Shown here: positions 40,976-50,127 of the stretch, in pieces
How the letters are laid out: each line of letters opens with the position of its first letter
How positions within the stretch are numbered: the stretch's first letter is position 1
DNA from: UBA4085 sp964556755
Lineage (GTDB): Bacteria > Acidobacteriota > Aminicenantia > Aminicenantales > UBA4085
Assembly: GCA_964556755.1 (NCBI GenBank)
Contig: CAZKXI010000008.1
Location: 1 to 64,000 of the forward strand
Length of the DNA: 64,000 bases
Direction of reading: 5' to 3'
Made by a program: the position numbers and the translations under genes
The notes under the pieces: model-generated
Database searches by the model: none
What the model was told of the DNA's origin: nothing
The model's input: the letters and a program-made list of their open reading frames with translations, nothing else

Positions 40976-42364
40976 TCATTTGCGGACGAAGAAGGGGATG
41001 AAGGGCGAGCGGGCCACCCCGAACCCGTCCACGAACAGCACCGCTTGGGCCACGAGCCTCGTCTCGACCGGCTGCTGGACGTATCCCTGGGCCGTCCAGA
41101 CGGTTGGGCCGACCGGCACGAGCAGGGCTGAGTAGGGGATCCAAGACGACCAGCTCGTGCGCAGTCCCTCGGCCGGGACGGGATAGACCTGGGTACCGCA
41201 GGCGGCGAAGCCATTGATATCGCGATAGGCCGGATCGGCGCTGGCCACGGCGGCGCCGGGCGTCCCGTTCCCGACGTCGTAGAAGAAGTGGACGACGACC
41301 TGGTCCGACCGGCCGAGTCCCGGCGGGATGTCCAGCATGCCGTCGAGCTTCATGAAGTAGCCCAGGTCCGGTCGATTGGGCATGGTCAGGTTGTGATTGA
41401 CGGCGGACAGGACGAGGCCGGCTTCCCGGCGCGCGGTCACCGGCGGCGTCACCACCGGCCGGCTCACGGGCGGCTCGACCCGGGGCGGATTGTCCGTGGC
41501 GACGACGGGAGAGGCGCTGTTGCGGGCGTCCTTGACGACATAGGCTTCGCCGACGATCCTGCGGAAGAGGTCGTAGTCCATCCAGCAGAAGCCGCCGTCG
41601 GCCCATTGCCGGCCCCAGGAGTTCATCAGCCGGAAGGCCCGGCGGGCGTCGTCATAGCCGACGACGACCATGGCGTGTCCGCCCACTTCCTGGCCGATCG
41701 AGGACCACGTCGTCCCGGCTGGCAGCTTGATGAAGGCCTCGTCCACACTCGCGCCGATCAGGACGGGGTAGCCGGCGTGGAGGTGGGCCTTGACCTCCTT
41801 GACGTCCTGGGGATTGACCTGGCGCCAGTAGTCGATCTTGAAGCGGGCCGCCCGGCTCCTGGCCTCCGGGCCGGGCTGGGAGGCGAAGTCGGCCTCGTTG
41901 TAGGGCATGTCGGCCCAGGTGGCGGCCCCCTGCTCGGACAGGACGGCGAAGGCGTCGGCGTAGAGGATCGGGATGTTCTTGCCGCCGTTGCACTGGTTGT
42001 AGATGAAGCTGGGGCTGAAGACCCGCCGGGCGTCGATCCGCCCGCCCTGGACGATGGGCTGGCGCTCCTCGATCTTCTCCTGGTAGCTCTTGAGGGCGTA
42101 GCCGATGGCCCAGCCGACGCAAGAGTTGAGCTTGCCCTGGGCTCCCGGCGGGGGCATGTCGGGCGAGAGATCGACCGCCGCCGGCAGGGCGTCGCCCGAG
42201 TAGGGGGTGAAGGCCAGCGGCACGCCCCGCAGGCGCTCCGGCGTCGCCTTGATCAGGCCGAGCCCCGGTCGAGCCCCCTCTTGAAGCGCCGCGTCAGCCC
42301 CAATAGCGGCGGCCGCCGCGGCCAATAGGAACGCCGCTCCAACCGTCTTGATCCGCATCCTCAT
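40976..42364 (-). CDS. Papain-like (C1 family) cysteine protease, secreted
   Basis: The 462-residue protein has a signal peptide (TVGAAFLLAAAAAAIGADA). A C1-type peptidase domain spans about residues 60-290. The catalytic Cys is in GKLNSCVGWAIGYALKSYQ, with Ser-Cys where papain has Ser-Cys-Trp. His lies in GGHAMVVVGYDD and Asn in LMNSWGRQWADGGFCWM. There is little pro-region before the catalytic domain. The C-terminal 150 residues form a separate beta-rich domain of unknown role. A consensus -35 lies upstream. It is divergent from the acyl-CoA synthetase gene. Confidence 0.9.
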   Translation of the reverse strand: MRMRIKTVGAAFLLAAAAAAIGADAALQEGARPGLGLIKATPERLRGVPLAFTPYSGDALPAAVDLSPDMPPPGAQGKLNSCVGWAIGYALKSYQEKIEERQPIVQGGRIDARRVFSPSFIYNQCNGGKNIPILYADAFAVLSEQGAATWADMPYNEADFASQPGPEARSRAARFKIDYWRQVNPQDVKEVKAHLHAGYPVLIGASVDEAFIKLPAGTTWSSIGQEVGGHAMVVVGYDDARRAFRLMNSWGRQWADGGFCWMDYDLFRRIVGEAYVVKDARNSASPVVATDNPPRVEPPVSRPVVTPPVTARREAGLVLSAVNHNLTMPNRPDLGYFMKLDGMLDIPPGLGRSDQVVVHFFYDVGNGTPGAAVASADPAYRDINGFAACGTQVYPVPAEGLRTSWSSWIPYSALLVPVGPTVWTAQGYVQQPVETRLVAQAVLFVDGFGVARSPFIPFFVRK

Positions 42365-42386
42365 GAGGCCTCTCCCTTACGGTCCC

Positions 42387-42416
42387 AGGATATCGGCCCG
42401 GGTCGGGCCGTGTCAA
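42387..42416 (-). promoter_or_regulatory. Promoter of the cysteine protease gene
   Basis: On the minus strand, TTGACA (42411-42416, perfect), an 18-nt spacer and TATCCT (42387-42392, 4 of 6) lie 22 nt before the start codon. Confidence 0.6.
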
Positions 42417-42424
42417 TGGGGCTT

Positions 42425-42454
42425 TTGACAAATCCCCGCCGCCCGCGATAGGAT
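42425..42454 (+). promoter_or_regulatory. Promoter of the acyl-CoA synthetase gene
   Basis: TTGACA (42425-42430, perfect), an 18-nt spacer and TAGGAT (42449-42454, 4 of 6) precede a GGAGG site and the ATG at 42481. Its -35 box is only 8 nt from the -35 box of the divergent protease promoter. Confidence 0.6.
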
Positions 42455-42480
42455 GAGCCCGCTTCGCAGGGAGGATGGCC

Positions 42481-44394
42481 ATGAACGCACCGCGCACCTT
42501 GCCCCGCCTTTTCGAGACCAGCGTCGAGCGCTTCGCCGACCGGGTCCTGATGTGGGAGAAGAGGACCGACAAGTACGAGGGCACCACCTACGCCCAGATG
42601 AAGCCCCTCGTCTACGGCTTCGCGGCCGGGCTGATGAGCCTGGGCCTGGAGAAGGGCGACCGGGTGGCTCTCATCTCCGAGGGCCGCAACGACTGGGTCA
42701 TCGGCGAGCTGGGCCTGTTCTACGTCGGCGCCATCGACGTGCCCATCTCGGTCAAGCTGGACGAGCGGGCCGACCTCAAGTTCCGCCTCCTGCACTCCGG
42801 CTGCCGGATGGTCCTGGTCTCCCAGAACCACATCGCCAAGATCCGCCAGGTCAAGCCCGACCTGCCCGACCTGAAGCTGACCGTCTGCTTCGACGCCCTC
42901 AAGTCCTTCGAGGCCGACGAGATCTCGGCCGCCTCGGTCATCAAGAAGGGCGAGGAGTTCCTCGGCCACAGCCGGGCCGCCTTCGAGGCCCGCTGGAAGT
43001 CGGTGGGCGAGTCCGACCCGGCCAATATCTGCTACACCTCGGGCACCACGGCCGATCCCAAGGGCATCGTCCTGACCCACCGCAACTATACCGCCAACAT
43101 CGATCAGGGCACGGCCATGATCAACCCCCAGCCGGATTGGGTCCTGTTGAACGCCCTGCCCTGGGACCACGCCTTCGGGCATACCTGCGGCCTCTACATG
43201 ATGATGAAGACCGGGGCTTCCATCGCCTCGGTCCAGCAGGGGCGGACGGCTTTGGAGACGGTCCGCAACCTGCCCCTCAACATCAAGGAGCTGCGGCCCC
43301 ACGTCTTCCTCAGCGTGCCGGCTCTGGCCAAGGCCTTCCGCAAGAACATCGAGAAGGGCATCCGCGAGAAGGGACCCAAGGTCGAGGCCCTCTTCGCCAA
43401 GGCCATGAAGACCGCCGTCGCCTATAACAAGGAAGGCTGGAACCGCGGCCGCGGGGCCCAGAAGGTCAAGGCGCCGATGATGGCCCTCTACGACAGGCTC
43501 CTGTTCCGCAAGGTCCGGGAGAGCTTCGGCGGCCGGCTGAAGTTCTTCGTCGGCGGCGGGGCCCTGCTCGACATCGAGCTGCAGCGCTTCTTCTACGCCA
43601 TCGGCATCCCCATGCTCCAGGGCTACGGCCTGACCGAGGCCGCTCCGGTCATCTCGGCCAACAGCCTGGCCCATCACAAGCTGGGCTCCTCCGGCCGGAT
43701 CATGCCGGACCTGGAGGTCCGCATCTGCGACTCGGACGGCAACGTCCTGCCCGCCGGCGCGTCCGGGGAGATCGTCGTCCGCGGCGAGAACGTTATGGCC
43801 GGCTACTGGCGCAACGAGAAGGCCACGGCCGAGGCGCTGAGGGGCGGCTGGCTCTACACCGGGGACCTGGGCTACCTCGACCCCGACGGCTACCTCTACG
43901 TCCTGGGCCGGGCCAAGAGCCTGCTGATCGCCAACGACGGTGAGAAATACAGCCCCGAGCTGATCGAGGAGGCCGTCACCGACAGCTCGCCTTATATCGA
44001 GCAGATGATGCTCTACAACAACCAGTCTCCGTTCACCGTCGGGCTGCTCGTCCCGGCCAAGGACGCGGTCCTGGGCTGGCTCAAGAAGCAGGGCCTGTCG
44101 GTCAAGACGCGGGAGGGGCAGGACGCCGCCCTGCGCCTGCTGGAGGCGGAGGTGGCCAAGTACCGCGAGGGCGGCGAGCACGCCGGGCAGTTCCCCGGCC
44201 GCTGGCTGCCCTCGTCGATCGCCGTCCTGGGAGAGGGCTTCACCGAGCAGAACCGGCTGCTCAATTCGACCATGAAGATGGTCCGCGGCCGGATCGAGGA
44301 CTACTACAAGAACCGCATCGAGTACCTCTTCACGGCCGAGGCCCGCAGCATCCTCAACGAGCAGAACCGGGCCATCGTGGAGCGCTTCGAGTAG
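42481..44394 (+). CDS. Long-chain acyl-CoA synthetase (AMP-forming)
   Basis: The 637-residue ANL-superfamily enzyme activates fatty acids to acyl-CoA through acyl-AMP. The P-loop-like YTSGTTADPKGIVLTHRN is at about residues 185-200. GYGLTEAAPVIS, the YTGDLGYLDPDGY motif and the GRAKSLLIANDGEKY hinge follow. The C-terminus keeps a Lys-rich segment (NSTMKMVRGRIEDYYK) with the catalytic Lys. An ATG at 42475 directly abuts the GGAGG, so the ATG at 42481, 6 nt further, was chosen. The long C-terminal insertion is typical of bacterial FadD15-like enzymes. Confidence 0.93.
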   Translation: MNAPRTLPRLFETSVERFADRVLMWEKRTDKYEGTTYAQMKPLVYGFAAGLMSLGLEKGDRVALISEGRNDWVIGELGLFYVGAIDVPISVKLDERADLKFRLLHSGCRMVLVSQNHIAKIRQVKPDLPDLKLTVCFDALKSFEADEISAASVIKKGEEFLGHSRAAFEARWKSVGESDPANICYTSGTTADPKGIVLTHRNYTANIDQGTAMINPQPDWVLLNALPWDHAFGHTCGLYMMMKTGASIASVQQGRTALETVRNLPLNIKELRPHVFLSVPALAKAFRKNIEKGIREKGPKVEALFAKAMKTAVAYNKEGWNRGRGAQKVKAPMMALYDRLLFRKVRESFGGRLKFFVGGGALLDIELQRFFYAIGIPMLQGYGLTEAAPVISANSLAHHKLGSSGRIMPDLEVRICDSDGNVLPAGASGEIVVRGENVMAGYWRNEKATAEALRGGWLYTGDLGYLDPDGYLYVLGRAKSLLIANDGEKYSPELIEEAVTDSSPYIEQMMLYNNQSPFTVGLLVPAKDAVLGWLKKQGLSVKTREGQDAALRLLEAEVAKYREGGEHAGQFPGRWLPSSIAVLGEGFTEQNRLLNSTMKMVRGRIEDYYKNRIEYLFTAEARSILNEQNRAIVERFE

Positions 44395-44432
44395 CGCGGC
44401 GGAGCGGTGCCTGAGAGGGACGGGGAAGCGGC

Positions 44433-45176
44433 ATGAGCCCCCGCGAGTCGAAGCCGGGCGGCGGCGAGGCCGCCCCCGTTCTGGACCTCAACGGCCGGCC
44501 GGTCCGGCTGTGGCTGTTCCCGAGCCGCGGCCGCCATATTCGGATCGTCGTCCAGCCCGACGGCCGGGTCACGGTCCATGCCCCGGCCCGCGTCCCCCGG
44601 GATCGGGTCCTGGCCTTCGTCCGCCGGCGGGCCGGCTGGATCGCCCGGACCCTGCGGAAGGTGGACGATTACGTCCGACTGCCGCACCCCGGCCGGCTGG
44701 AGCACGGCGGGTCGGTGATCTTCCTCGGCGTCCGGCATCCCCTCGTGATCGAGCCCGGCGGCCGGTCCTCGGCCCGCCTGTCCGCCGGGTCTCTTGTCGT
44801 CCGGGTCCCGGATCCCCGGGACTCGGCCGCGGCCGAGCGGGCCGTGGACCGCTGGCTGAAGGCCCGGGCCGGCGAGGTCCTCGACCGGGCCCTGGACCGG
44901 CAGATGGCCGTGGCGGCGCGATTCGGCATCGACCGTCCGCCGGTCGTCCTCAGGCGGATGAAGCGGCGCTGGGGCAGCTGCGGCCGCGACGGGCGGGTCG
45001 TCTTCAACGTCCGGCTGGTCCAGACGCCGCCCGAGTGCATCGAGTACGTGGTCATGCACGAGCTGTGCCACCTCAAGCATCACCACCACGGAGGCGAGTT
45101 CTACGCCCTCCTGACCCAGGTCATGCCGGATTGGCCCAAGAGGAAGGAGCTCCTCTCCCGGATCGTCGTGGGGTGA
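44433..45176 (+). CDS. YgjP-like (DUF45, SprT-related) metal-dependent hydrolase
   Basis: This is a 247-residue protein of the YgjP/WLM metallopeptidase-like family. KRRWGSCGRDGRVVFNVRL and the HExxH-type motif VVMHELCHLKHHHHGGEFY carry the metal ligands. The N-terminal half (RGRHIRIVVQPDGRVTV) is the typical beta domain. Cellular role is not established for most of these proteins. It follows the acyl-CoA synthetase gene by 38 nt with no terminator, so the two may share a transcript. Confidence 0.9.
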   Translation: MSPRESKPGGGEAAPVLDLNGRPVRLWLFPSRGRHIRIVVQPDGRVTVHAPARVPRDRVLAFVRRRAGWIARTLRKVDDYVRLPHPGRLEHGGSVIFLGVRHPLVIEPGGRSSARLSAGSLVVRVPDPRDSAAAERAVDRWLKARAGEVLDRALDRQMAVAARFGIDRPPVVLRRMKRRWGSCGRDGRVVFNVRLVQTPPECIEYVVMHELCHLKHHHHGGEFYALLTQVMPDWPKRKELLSRIVVG

Positions 45177-45249
45177 AGATCTTAGAGGACCCTGGTTGCG
45201 CGACGGCCTTCTCCGACGTAAAGAGAAGGGAGGGTGGAGGGCTTCGCTG

Positions 45250-46350
45250 ATGACGAAGACAAGGGCGTTCGGACTGATCCTGCTGCTGGCTGCGGCTGAC
45301 GGGGGAGCCGTCGCCAGCGCCCTATCGACCGGGCTCGGCCCGCCGCCGGGTCGGGGGGCTTTTCGTCCCGTCATCGCGTTCCTCATCCCCTCGGGACGCG
45401 AGGAGCCGACGGCCGTCCTTCTCGCCGCGAGCCTCCGGCGCTTCGGCGGCGGATTCGCCGGATCGGAGATCCTGGCCATGACTGAGGCCGGCGGGAGGAT
45501 CTCCCCTCCTGTCCGGGCCAGGCTCGAGGGGCTGGGCTGCCGCATCACCCCTTTCACCGTTCCCGGCCCGGCGCAGCGATTTCCTCTCGGGGCCATGCCC
45601 TACGCGGCGGCCGCGGCCGAGATCGCGGCGGGCCAGGCCGATACCCTCGTATGGATGGATTCGGACACGTTGATCCTGCGCGAACCCGGCGCCTTCCGCC
45701 TGCCTGACGGCAAGAGCCTGGGCTTTCGGCCGGTCATGCACCTGCTGATCGGATCCCTCCTCGATCAGCCCGTCGATTCGTTTTGGCGGCTCGTCTACGG
45801 CGTCTCGGGCGTATCCGAGGAGCGGATCTTCCCGATGACGACCCCGGTGGACGGAGCCCGGATCAGGCCGTATTTCAACGCCGGTCTTCTCGTGGTCAGG
45901 CCGGGCTTGGGCTTGTTGAGCCGCTGGAGGGACGATTTCGAGCGCCTGATCGGATCGGACGGACTCCGGCCTCTTCTCGAGAAGGATCACCTCTATGCGG
46001 TCTTCGCTCCTCAAGCCGCCCTGGCCGGCGCTCTCCTCAGCCGGCTGGAGAGGCGGGAGATGATCGAGCTCTCGGCCGATTATAACTACTCCCTCCAGCT
46101 CCACGGCCGCTATGCGGAGGGGTCTCGAGTCAGTTCCCTCTCCGGTCTGACCAGCGTGCGGTATGACCAAATCCGCGTATTGGCGGAGGACCCGGCCTGG
46201 AGAAGCGGAATCGAGATGGACGAGCCTCACCAAAGCTGGCTGGAACAAGCCCTGGCCGACCTCGGGCTGGCCCGCCGGCTCGAGGACGGGGGAGCGGTCG
46301 CCGGCCCGGGGCGAAGCCGGGGGCGCCGGATCCGGAAGGAGACAGCATGA
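45250..46350 (+). CDS. Glycosyltransferase-like protein with N-terminal signal anchor
   Basis: This is a 366-residue protein. Its N-terminus (KTRAFGLILLLAAADGGAVA) looks like a signal peptide or anchor. The rest resembles a GT-A nucleotide-sugar transferase: VIAFLIPSGREEPTAVLLAAS start, a DxD-type motif in TLVWMDSDTLILREP, then YFNAGLLVVRPGLGLLSRW and a late acidic LLEKDHLYAVF. Positive residues before the hydrophobic run put the enzyme on the periplasmic side, where no nucleotide sugars exist. It overlaps the DUF5916 gene by 4 nt. Family-level naming is uncertain. Confidence 0.65.
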   Translation: MTKTRAFGLILLLAAADGGAVASALSTGLGPPPGRGAFRPVIAFLIPSGREEPTAVLLAASLRRFGGGFAGSEILAMTEAGGRISPPVRARLEGLGCRITPFTVPGPAQRFPLGAMPYAAAAAEIAAGQADTLVWMDSDTLILREPGAFRLPDGKSLGFRPVMHLLIGSLLDQPVDSFWRLVYGVSGVSEERIFPMTTPVDGARIRPYFNAGLLVVRPGLGLLSRWRDDFERLIGSDGLRPLLEKDHLYAVFAPQAALAGALLSRLERREMIELSADYNYSLQLHGRYAEGSRVSSLSGLTSVRYDQIRVLAEDPAWRSGIEMDEPHQSWLEQALADLGLARRLEDGGAVAGPGRSRGRRIRKETA

Positions 46351-48557
46351 ATCGAAGCTCGGCGACGCTGGCGGCCGCGGCATTGTCCCTCTTCTTGGCC
46401 AGGCCGTCCGTCGCGGCCGGCTTGACCGGCATCGGCGGAGCCTCCGGCGCCCCGGCTCCGGTCCAGGAAAAGCTTGAGCCGTTCCGGCCCCTCCGCGCCG
46501 AGACTCCGCCCGTCATCGACGGCCTCCTCGACGATCCCGTCTGGAAAGCGGCGCCCTTCGCCAAGGATTTTCTGACCTATCATCCCGACTATGGCAAGCC
46601 CCTGGGCGAAGACACCACAGTCTGGTTCGCCTATGACGCGGAGAGCCTCTACTTCGCCTTCCGTTGCCTCGACAGCCGGGCCGATCGGATCAAGGCTTCG
46701 GTCAGCGCCAGGGACAAGGTCCGGCCCGACGACTGGGTCTGCATCAATCTCGACACGTTCAACGACCAGCAGTCCCTCTATGCCTTCTACGTCAATCCCC
46801 TGGGCATCCAGGGCGACTCGCGCTTCGAAGGCGGATCGGAGGACTACACCATCGATGTCGTCTGGTACAGCGCCGGGCGCATCGATCCGGACGGCTACTC
46901 CGTCGAGATACGGATTCCCTTCAAGAGCATCCGGCTGAGCGATGGCGACCCGGTGACCATGGGCGTCATCTTCGAGAGGATGATCAACCGGCTGTCCCAG
47001 TCGGGGACGACTCCGGCCCTGGATCCCCGCCACGGCGAGAACTTTCTGACCCAAACGCGGCCCCTGGTGCTGGCCGGCGTCCGGCACTACCGGTTGGTGG
47101 AGTTCCTCCCCTCTCTGACTTTGGCCAGGAACCGGGCCTTGGAGGCCGGCCGTCTGACCGGCGATCCCCTCAAGCCCGAGCTGGGGATGACGGCCAAGGT
47201 GGGCCTGACGTCCCGGCTGGTCCTCGACGCGACCGTCAATCCCGACTTCAGCCAAGTGGAGGCGGACGCCGGCCAGGTCGACTTCAACCAGCGCTTCGCC
47301 CTCTACTACCCCGAGACCCGGCCTTTCTTCCTGGAGGGCCTGGAGAAGTACAACTTCGGGGCGGGAGATTCGGACGGCATACTCGGCGAGGTCGTCCACA
47401 CCCGGACGATCATCGATCCGGCTTTCGGCCTCAAGCTCAACGGCAACTTGGGCCGGCGGGACATGATCGCCTCCATCTTCGCCCTGGACGCCCTGCCCGA
47501 CGGCTCGGCTCGCGACTATGACGGCGTCGGCATCCTGCGCTATAAGCGGGCCCTGGCCCACGACGGCTTCATCGGCGGCTTCATCACCGACCGGGAGCGC
47601 GCCGACGGGTTCAACCGGGTGGCGGGAATCGACGGCCAAATCCGCCTGGCTCCTCAGAGCTTGCTGAGCTTCTACGCCTTCGGCTCGACAACCCGGGACG
47701 GCTCCCCGGCGGAGGCCCGGCAGGGCCATGCCGCGGCCGTCAACTACTCCTATCAGACCCGTGACTGGATGGTCGGCCTGCTGGCCCAGGACATCGGCCG
47801 CTCCTTCGAGACCGAGACCGGCTACCTGACCCGCAACGGCCTGACCCGCCTCAAGGCCGGCCTGGGGCGCATCCTGCACTTCGACTCCGGATTCCTCCTC
47901 CGGGTCATCCCCCTCGTGCACACGGTCTATATCCGGGACGCCTTCAGCGGCTTGGATGAGACGGCCAACAGTCTGGACGTCAGGTTCCTCCTGCGGGGCA
48001 GCTCCAGCTTCTCCCTGGGCGGCAAAGTCTCCAGCGAGATCTTCGAGGCCCGGCGCTTCTCGACGACGGGGCTGCGGGCTTCGGGAACGCTTCAGTTCGG
48101 CAGCCGCCTGAGCTTGACTTTGAGCGCCCAGACCGGGGCCAAGATCCGCTATGTCGAGAGCCCCTACCAGGGCTACGGCAGCGACGCCGCCGCCGCGCTG
48201 GAGTACAAGCCGCTGGATAAGCTCCACTTCAACGTGGCCCTGACCTACTCCGATTTCTTTCGCCGCGAGGGGAGGGTCAGGGAGTTCGATTACGCCATCG
48301 CCCGCGGCCGGGCGACCTATCAGATCAATCGCTACTTGTTCCTGCGGGCGATTGTCGAATACAACTCGTTCCGCGACGAGCTGATGACGGATTTTCTGGC
48401 CTCGTTCACCTACATTCCGGGCACGGTCATCCACGTCGGCTACGGCTCGCTCTATGAGAAGCTGGAGTGGATCGAGGGCGAGTACCGGGGGGCGGATCGC
48501 TTCCTGGAGTCGCGGCGGGGATTCTTCTTCAAGGCCTCCTATCTCTGGCGGCTTTGA
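46347..48557 (+). CDS. DUF5916 outer-membrane protein with N-terminal CBM9-like domain
   Basis: The 736-residue exported protein has a signal peptide, then a CBM9-like sandwich (PPVIDGLLDDPVWKAAPFA ... VEIRIPFKSIRL, about residues 45-215). DUF5916 follows with TVNPDFSQVEADAGQVDFN and YYPETRPFFLEGLEKYNFG. The rest is a series of amphipathic strands ending in FFKASYLWRL, consistent with a large outer-membrane barrel. No transport role has been shown for the family. It is translated with the glycosyltransferase-like gene through an ATGA overlap. Confidence 0.9.
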   Translation: MNRSSATLAAAALSLFLARPSVAAGLTGIGGASGAPAPVQEKLEPFRPLRAETPPVIDGLLDDPVWKAAPFAKDFLTYHPDYGKPLGEDTTVWFAYDAESLYFAFRCLDSRADRIKASVSARDKVRPDDWVCINLDTFNDQQSLYAFYVNPLGIQGDSRFEGGSEDYTIDVVWYSAGRIDPDGYSVEIRIPFKSIRLSDGDPVTMGVIFERMINRLSQSGTTPALDPRHGENFLTQTRPLVLAGVRHYRLVEFLPSLTLARNRALEAGRLTGDPLKPELGMTAKVGLTSRLVLDATVNPDFSQVEADAGQVDFNQRFALYYPETRPFFLEGLEKYNFGAGDSDGILGEVVHTRTIIDPAFGLKLNGNLGRRDMIASIFALDALPDGSARDYDGVGILRYKRALAHDGFIGGFITDRERADGFNRVAGIDGQIRLAPQSLLSFYAFGSTTRDGSPAEARQGHAAAVNYSYQTRDWMVGLLAQDIGRSFETETGYLTRNGLTRLKAGLGRILHFDSGFLLRVIPLVHTVYIRDAFSGLDETANSLDVRFLLRGSSSFSLGGKVSSEIFEARRFSTTGLRASGTLQFGSRLSLTLSAQTGAKIRYVESPYQGYGSDAAAALEYKPLDKLHFNVALTYSDFFRREGRVREFDYAIARGRATYQINRYLFLRAIVEYNSFRDELMTDFLASFTYIPGTVIHVGYGSLYEKLEWIEGEYRGADRFLESRRGFFFKASYLWRL

Positions 48558-48629
48558 GGTGCGGCGGGCGGACGGGTGTCGCCCGCGGCCCTGCTCGATC
48601 CCGGGCGGGCGAGATCGAGTCGGATCGCC

Positions 48630-48658
48630 TTTACAGGGGGCGGGGGATTGGGTATAAG
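48630..48658 (+). promoter_or_regulatory. Strong promoter of the GH109-like gene
   Basis: TTTACA (48630-48635) and TATAAG (48653-48658), each 5 of 6, are separated by 17 nt. The leader of about 27 nt ends in GGAGG 6 nt before the chosen ATG. Confidence 0.7.
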
Positions 48659-48691
48659 AGGGGGCGGAACGCGTTCCCTTGGAGGATGCCC

Positions 48692-50050
48692 ATGAGCGAT
48701 TCCCCGAATATCCCCCGCCGAGAATTCCTGAGATCGGGCGCCGTCGCGACCGCGGGCGCCGCCCTGGCCGGCCTGGCCTTGCCGGACGCGGCCGAGGCTC
48801 GCCCCGGGCAGGCCAAGTCCCAGTTCAAGGTCGCCGCGATCGAGACCGTCCGGGTCGGCTTCGTCGGCGTCGGAGGCATGGGCTCGGCTCACGTCCAGAA
48901 CTACCTGAACATCGACGGGGTCGAGATCAAGGCCGTCTGCGACATCGTCCCGGCCAAGGTCGAGCGGGTCCAGAAGTGGTGCGTCGACGCCGGACGCCCC
49001 AAGCCGGCGGGCTACACCGGGGGGCCGCGCGACTTCGAGCGGATGTGCGAGAAGGAGGACCTGGACCTGGTCATGACCGCCACGCCGTGGGAGTGGCACG
49101 TCCCGGTCTGCCTGGCGGCCATGAAGAACGGCAAGCATGCCGCCACCGAGGTCCCGGCGGCCATGTTCCTGGACGACTGCTGGGCCCTGGTCGAGACGGC
49201 CGAGAAGTACGGCAAGCACTGCCAGATGATGGAGAACTGCTGCTACGACCGGATCGAGCTGATGACCCTGAACCTGGTCCGGCGGGGGATGCTGGGCGAG
49301 ATCCTGCACGCCGAGGCGGGCTATCTGCACGACCTGCGCGACGTCAAGTTCTCCAGCGAGGGCGAGGGGCTGTGGCGGCGGGCCTGGTCCCAGAAGCTCA
49401 ACGGCAACCTCTACCCGACCCATGGCCTGGGCCCGGTGGCCCAGTGCATGAACGTCAACCGCGGCGACGCCCTGGACATCCTGGTCTCCATGAGCAGCCC
49501 GGCCCGCGGCCTGCACGAGTTCGCGATGGACAAGTTCGGGCCCGATTCGCCGCAGGCGCGGGAGAAGTACGTCCTGGGCGACGTCAACACCTCGCTCATC
49601 CGGACCAAGCTGGGCAAGACGATCATCCTCATCCACGACACCAACCTGCCCCGCCCCTACACCCGCATCAATCTGGTGCAGGGGACGCAGGGGCTGGCCC
49701 ATAAATGGCCCGACCGCATCTATGTCGAGGGGAAGGCCGAGAAGGCCCACGCCTGGGACGACTTCGAGAGGTTCGCGGCCGAGTTCGAGCACCCGCTCTG
49801 GAAGGCCATCGCGGCCAAGGGCGAGGGCCGCGGCCACGGCGGCATGGACTACATCGAGGACTTCCGGCTGATCCAATCCCTGCGCAAGGGCGAGCCGCTG
49901 GACCAGGACGTCTATGACGCGGCGGCCTGGAGCGCCGTGGTCGAGGCCAGCTGCCGCAGCGTGGCGGCCAAGGGCAAGCCTGTCTCAATCCCCGACTTCA
50001 CCCGCGGGCTGTGGAAGACCAACCCGCCGCTGGGGATCGTGACGGCCTGA
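48692..50050 (+). CDS. Gfo/Idh/MocA oxidoreductase, GH109-like, Tat-exported
   Basis: This 452-residue protein has a twin-arginine signal (IPRREFLRSGAVATAGAAL) and an NAD-binding fold (VGFVGVGGMGSAHVQNYL). Motifs TATPWEWHVPVCLAAMKN, CQMMENCCYDRIELM, YPTHGLGPVAQCMNVNRGD and HGGMDYIEDFRLIQSL follow the GH109 pattern. GH109 enzymes hydrolyse alpha-N-acetylgalactosaminides by an NAD-dependent redox mechanism. The Tat signal fits export of the cofactor-loaded fold. ATG 48686 abuts the GGAGG; ATG 48692 has proper spacing. Confidence 0.88.
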   Translation: MSDSPNIPRREFLRSGAVATAGAALAGLALPDAAEARPGQAKSQFKVAAIETVRVGFVGVGGMGSAHVQNYLNIDGVEIKAVCDIVPAKVERVQKWCVDAGRPKPAGYTGGPRDFERMCEKEDLDLVMTATPWEWHVPVCLAAMKNGKHAATEVPAAMFLDDCWALVETAEKYGKHCQMMENCCYDRIELMTLNLVRRGMLGEILHAEAGYLHDLRDVKFSSEGEGLWRRAWSQKLNGNLYPTHGLGPVAQCMNVNRGDALDILVSMSSPARGLHEFAMDKFGPDSPQAREKYVLGDVNTSLIRTKLGKTIILIHDTNLPRPYTRINLVQGTQGLAHKWPDRIYVEGKAEKAHAWDDFERFAAEFEHPLWKAIAAKGEGRGHGGMDYIEDFRLIQSLRKGEPLDQDVYDAAAWSAVVEASCRSVAAKGKPVSIPDFTRGLWKTNPPLGIVTA

Positions 50051-50127
50051 ACCCGGGAGCACGGCGCGATCCGGGGCCCCGGCCCTGAAGATCCGGCTGC
50101 GCATCCCGACGGAAGGAAGGGGGCCTT

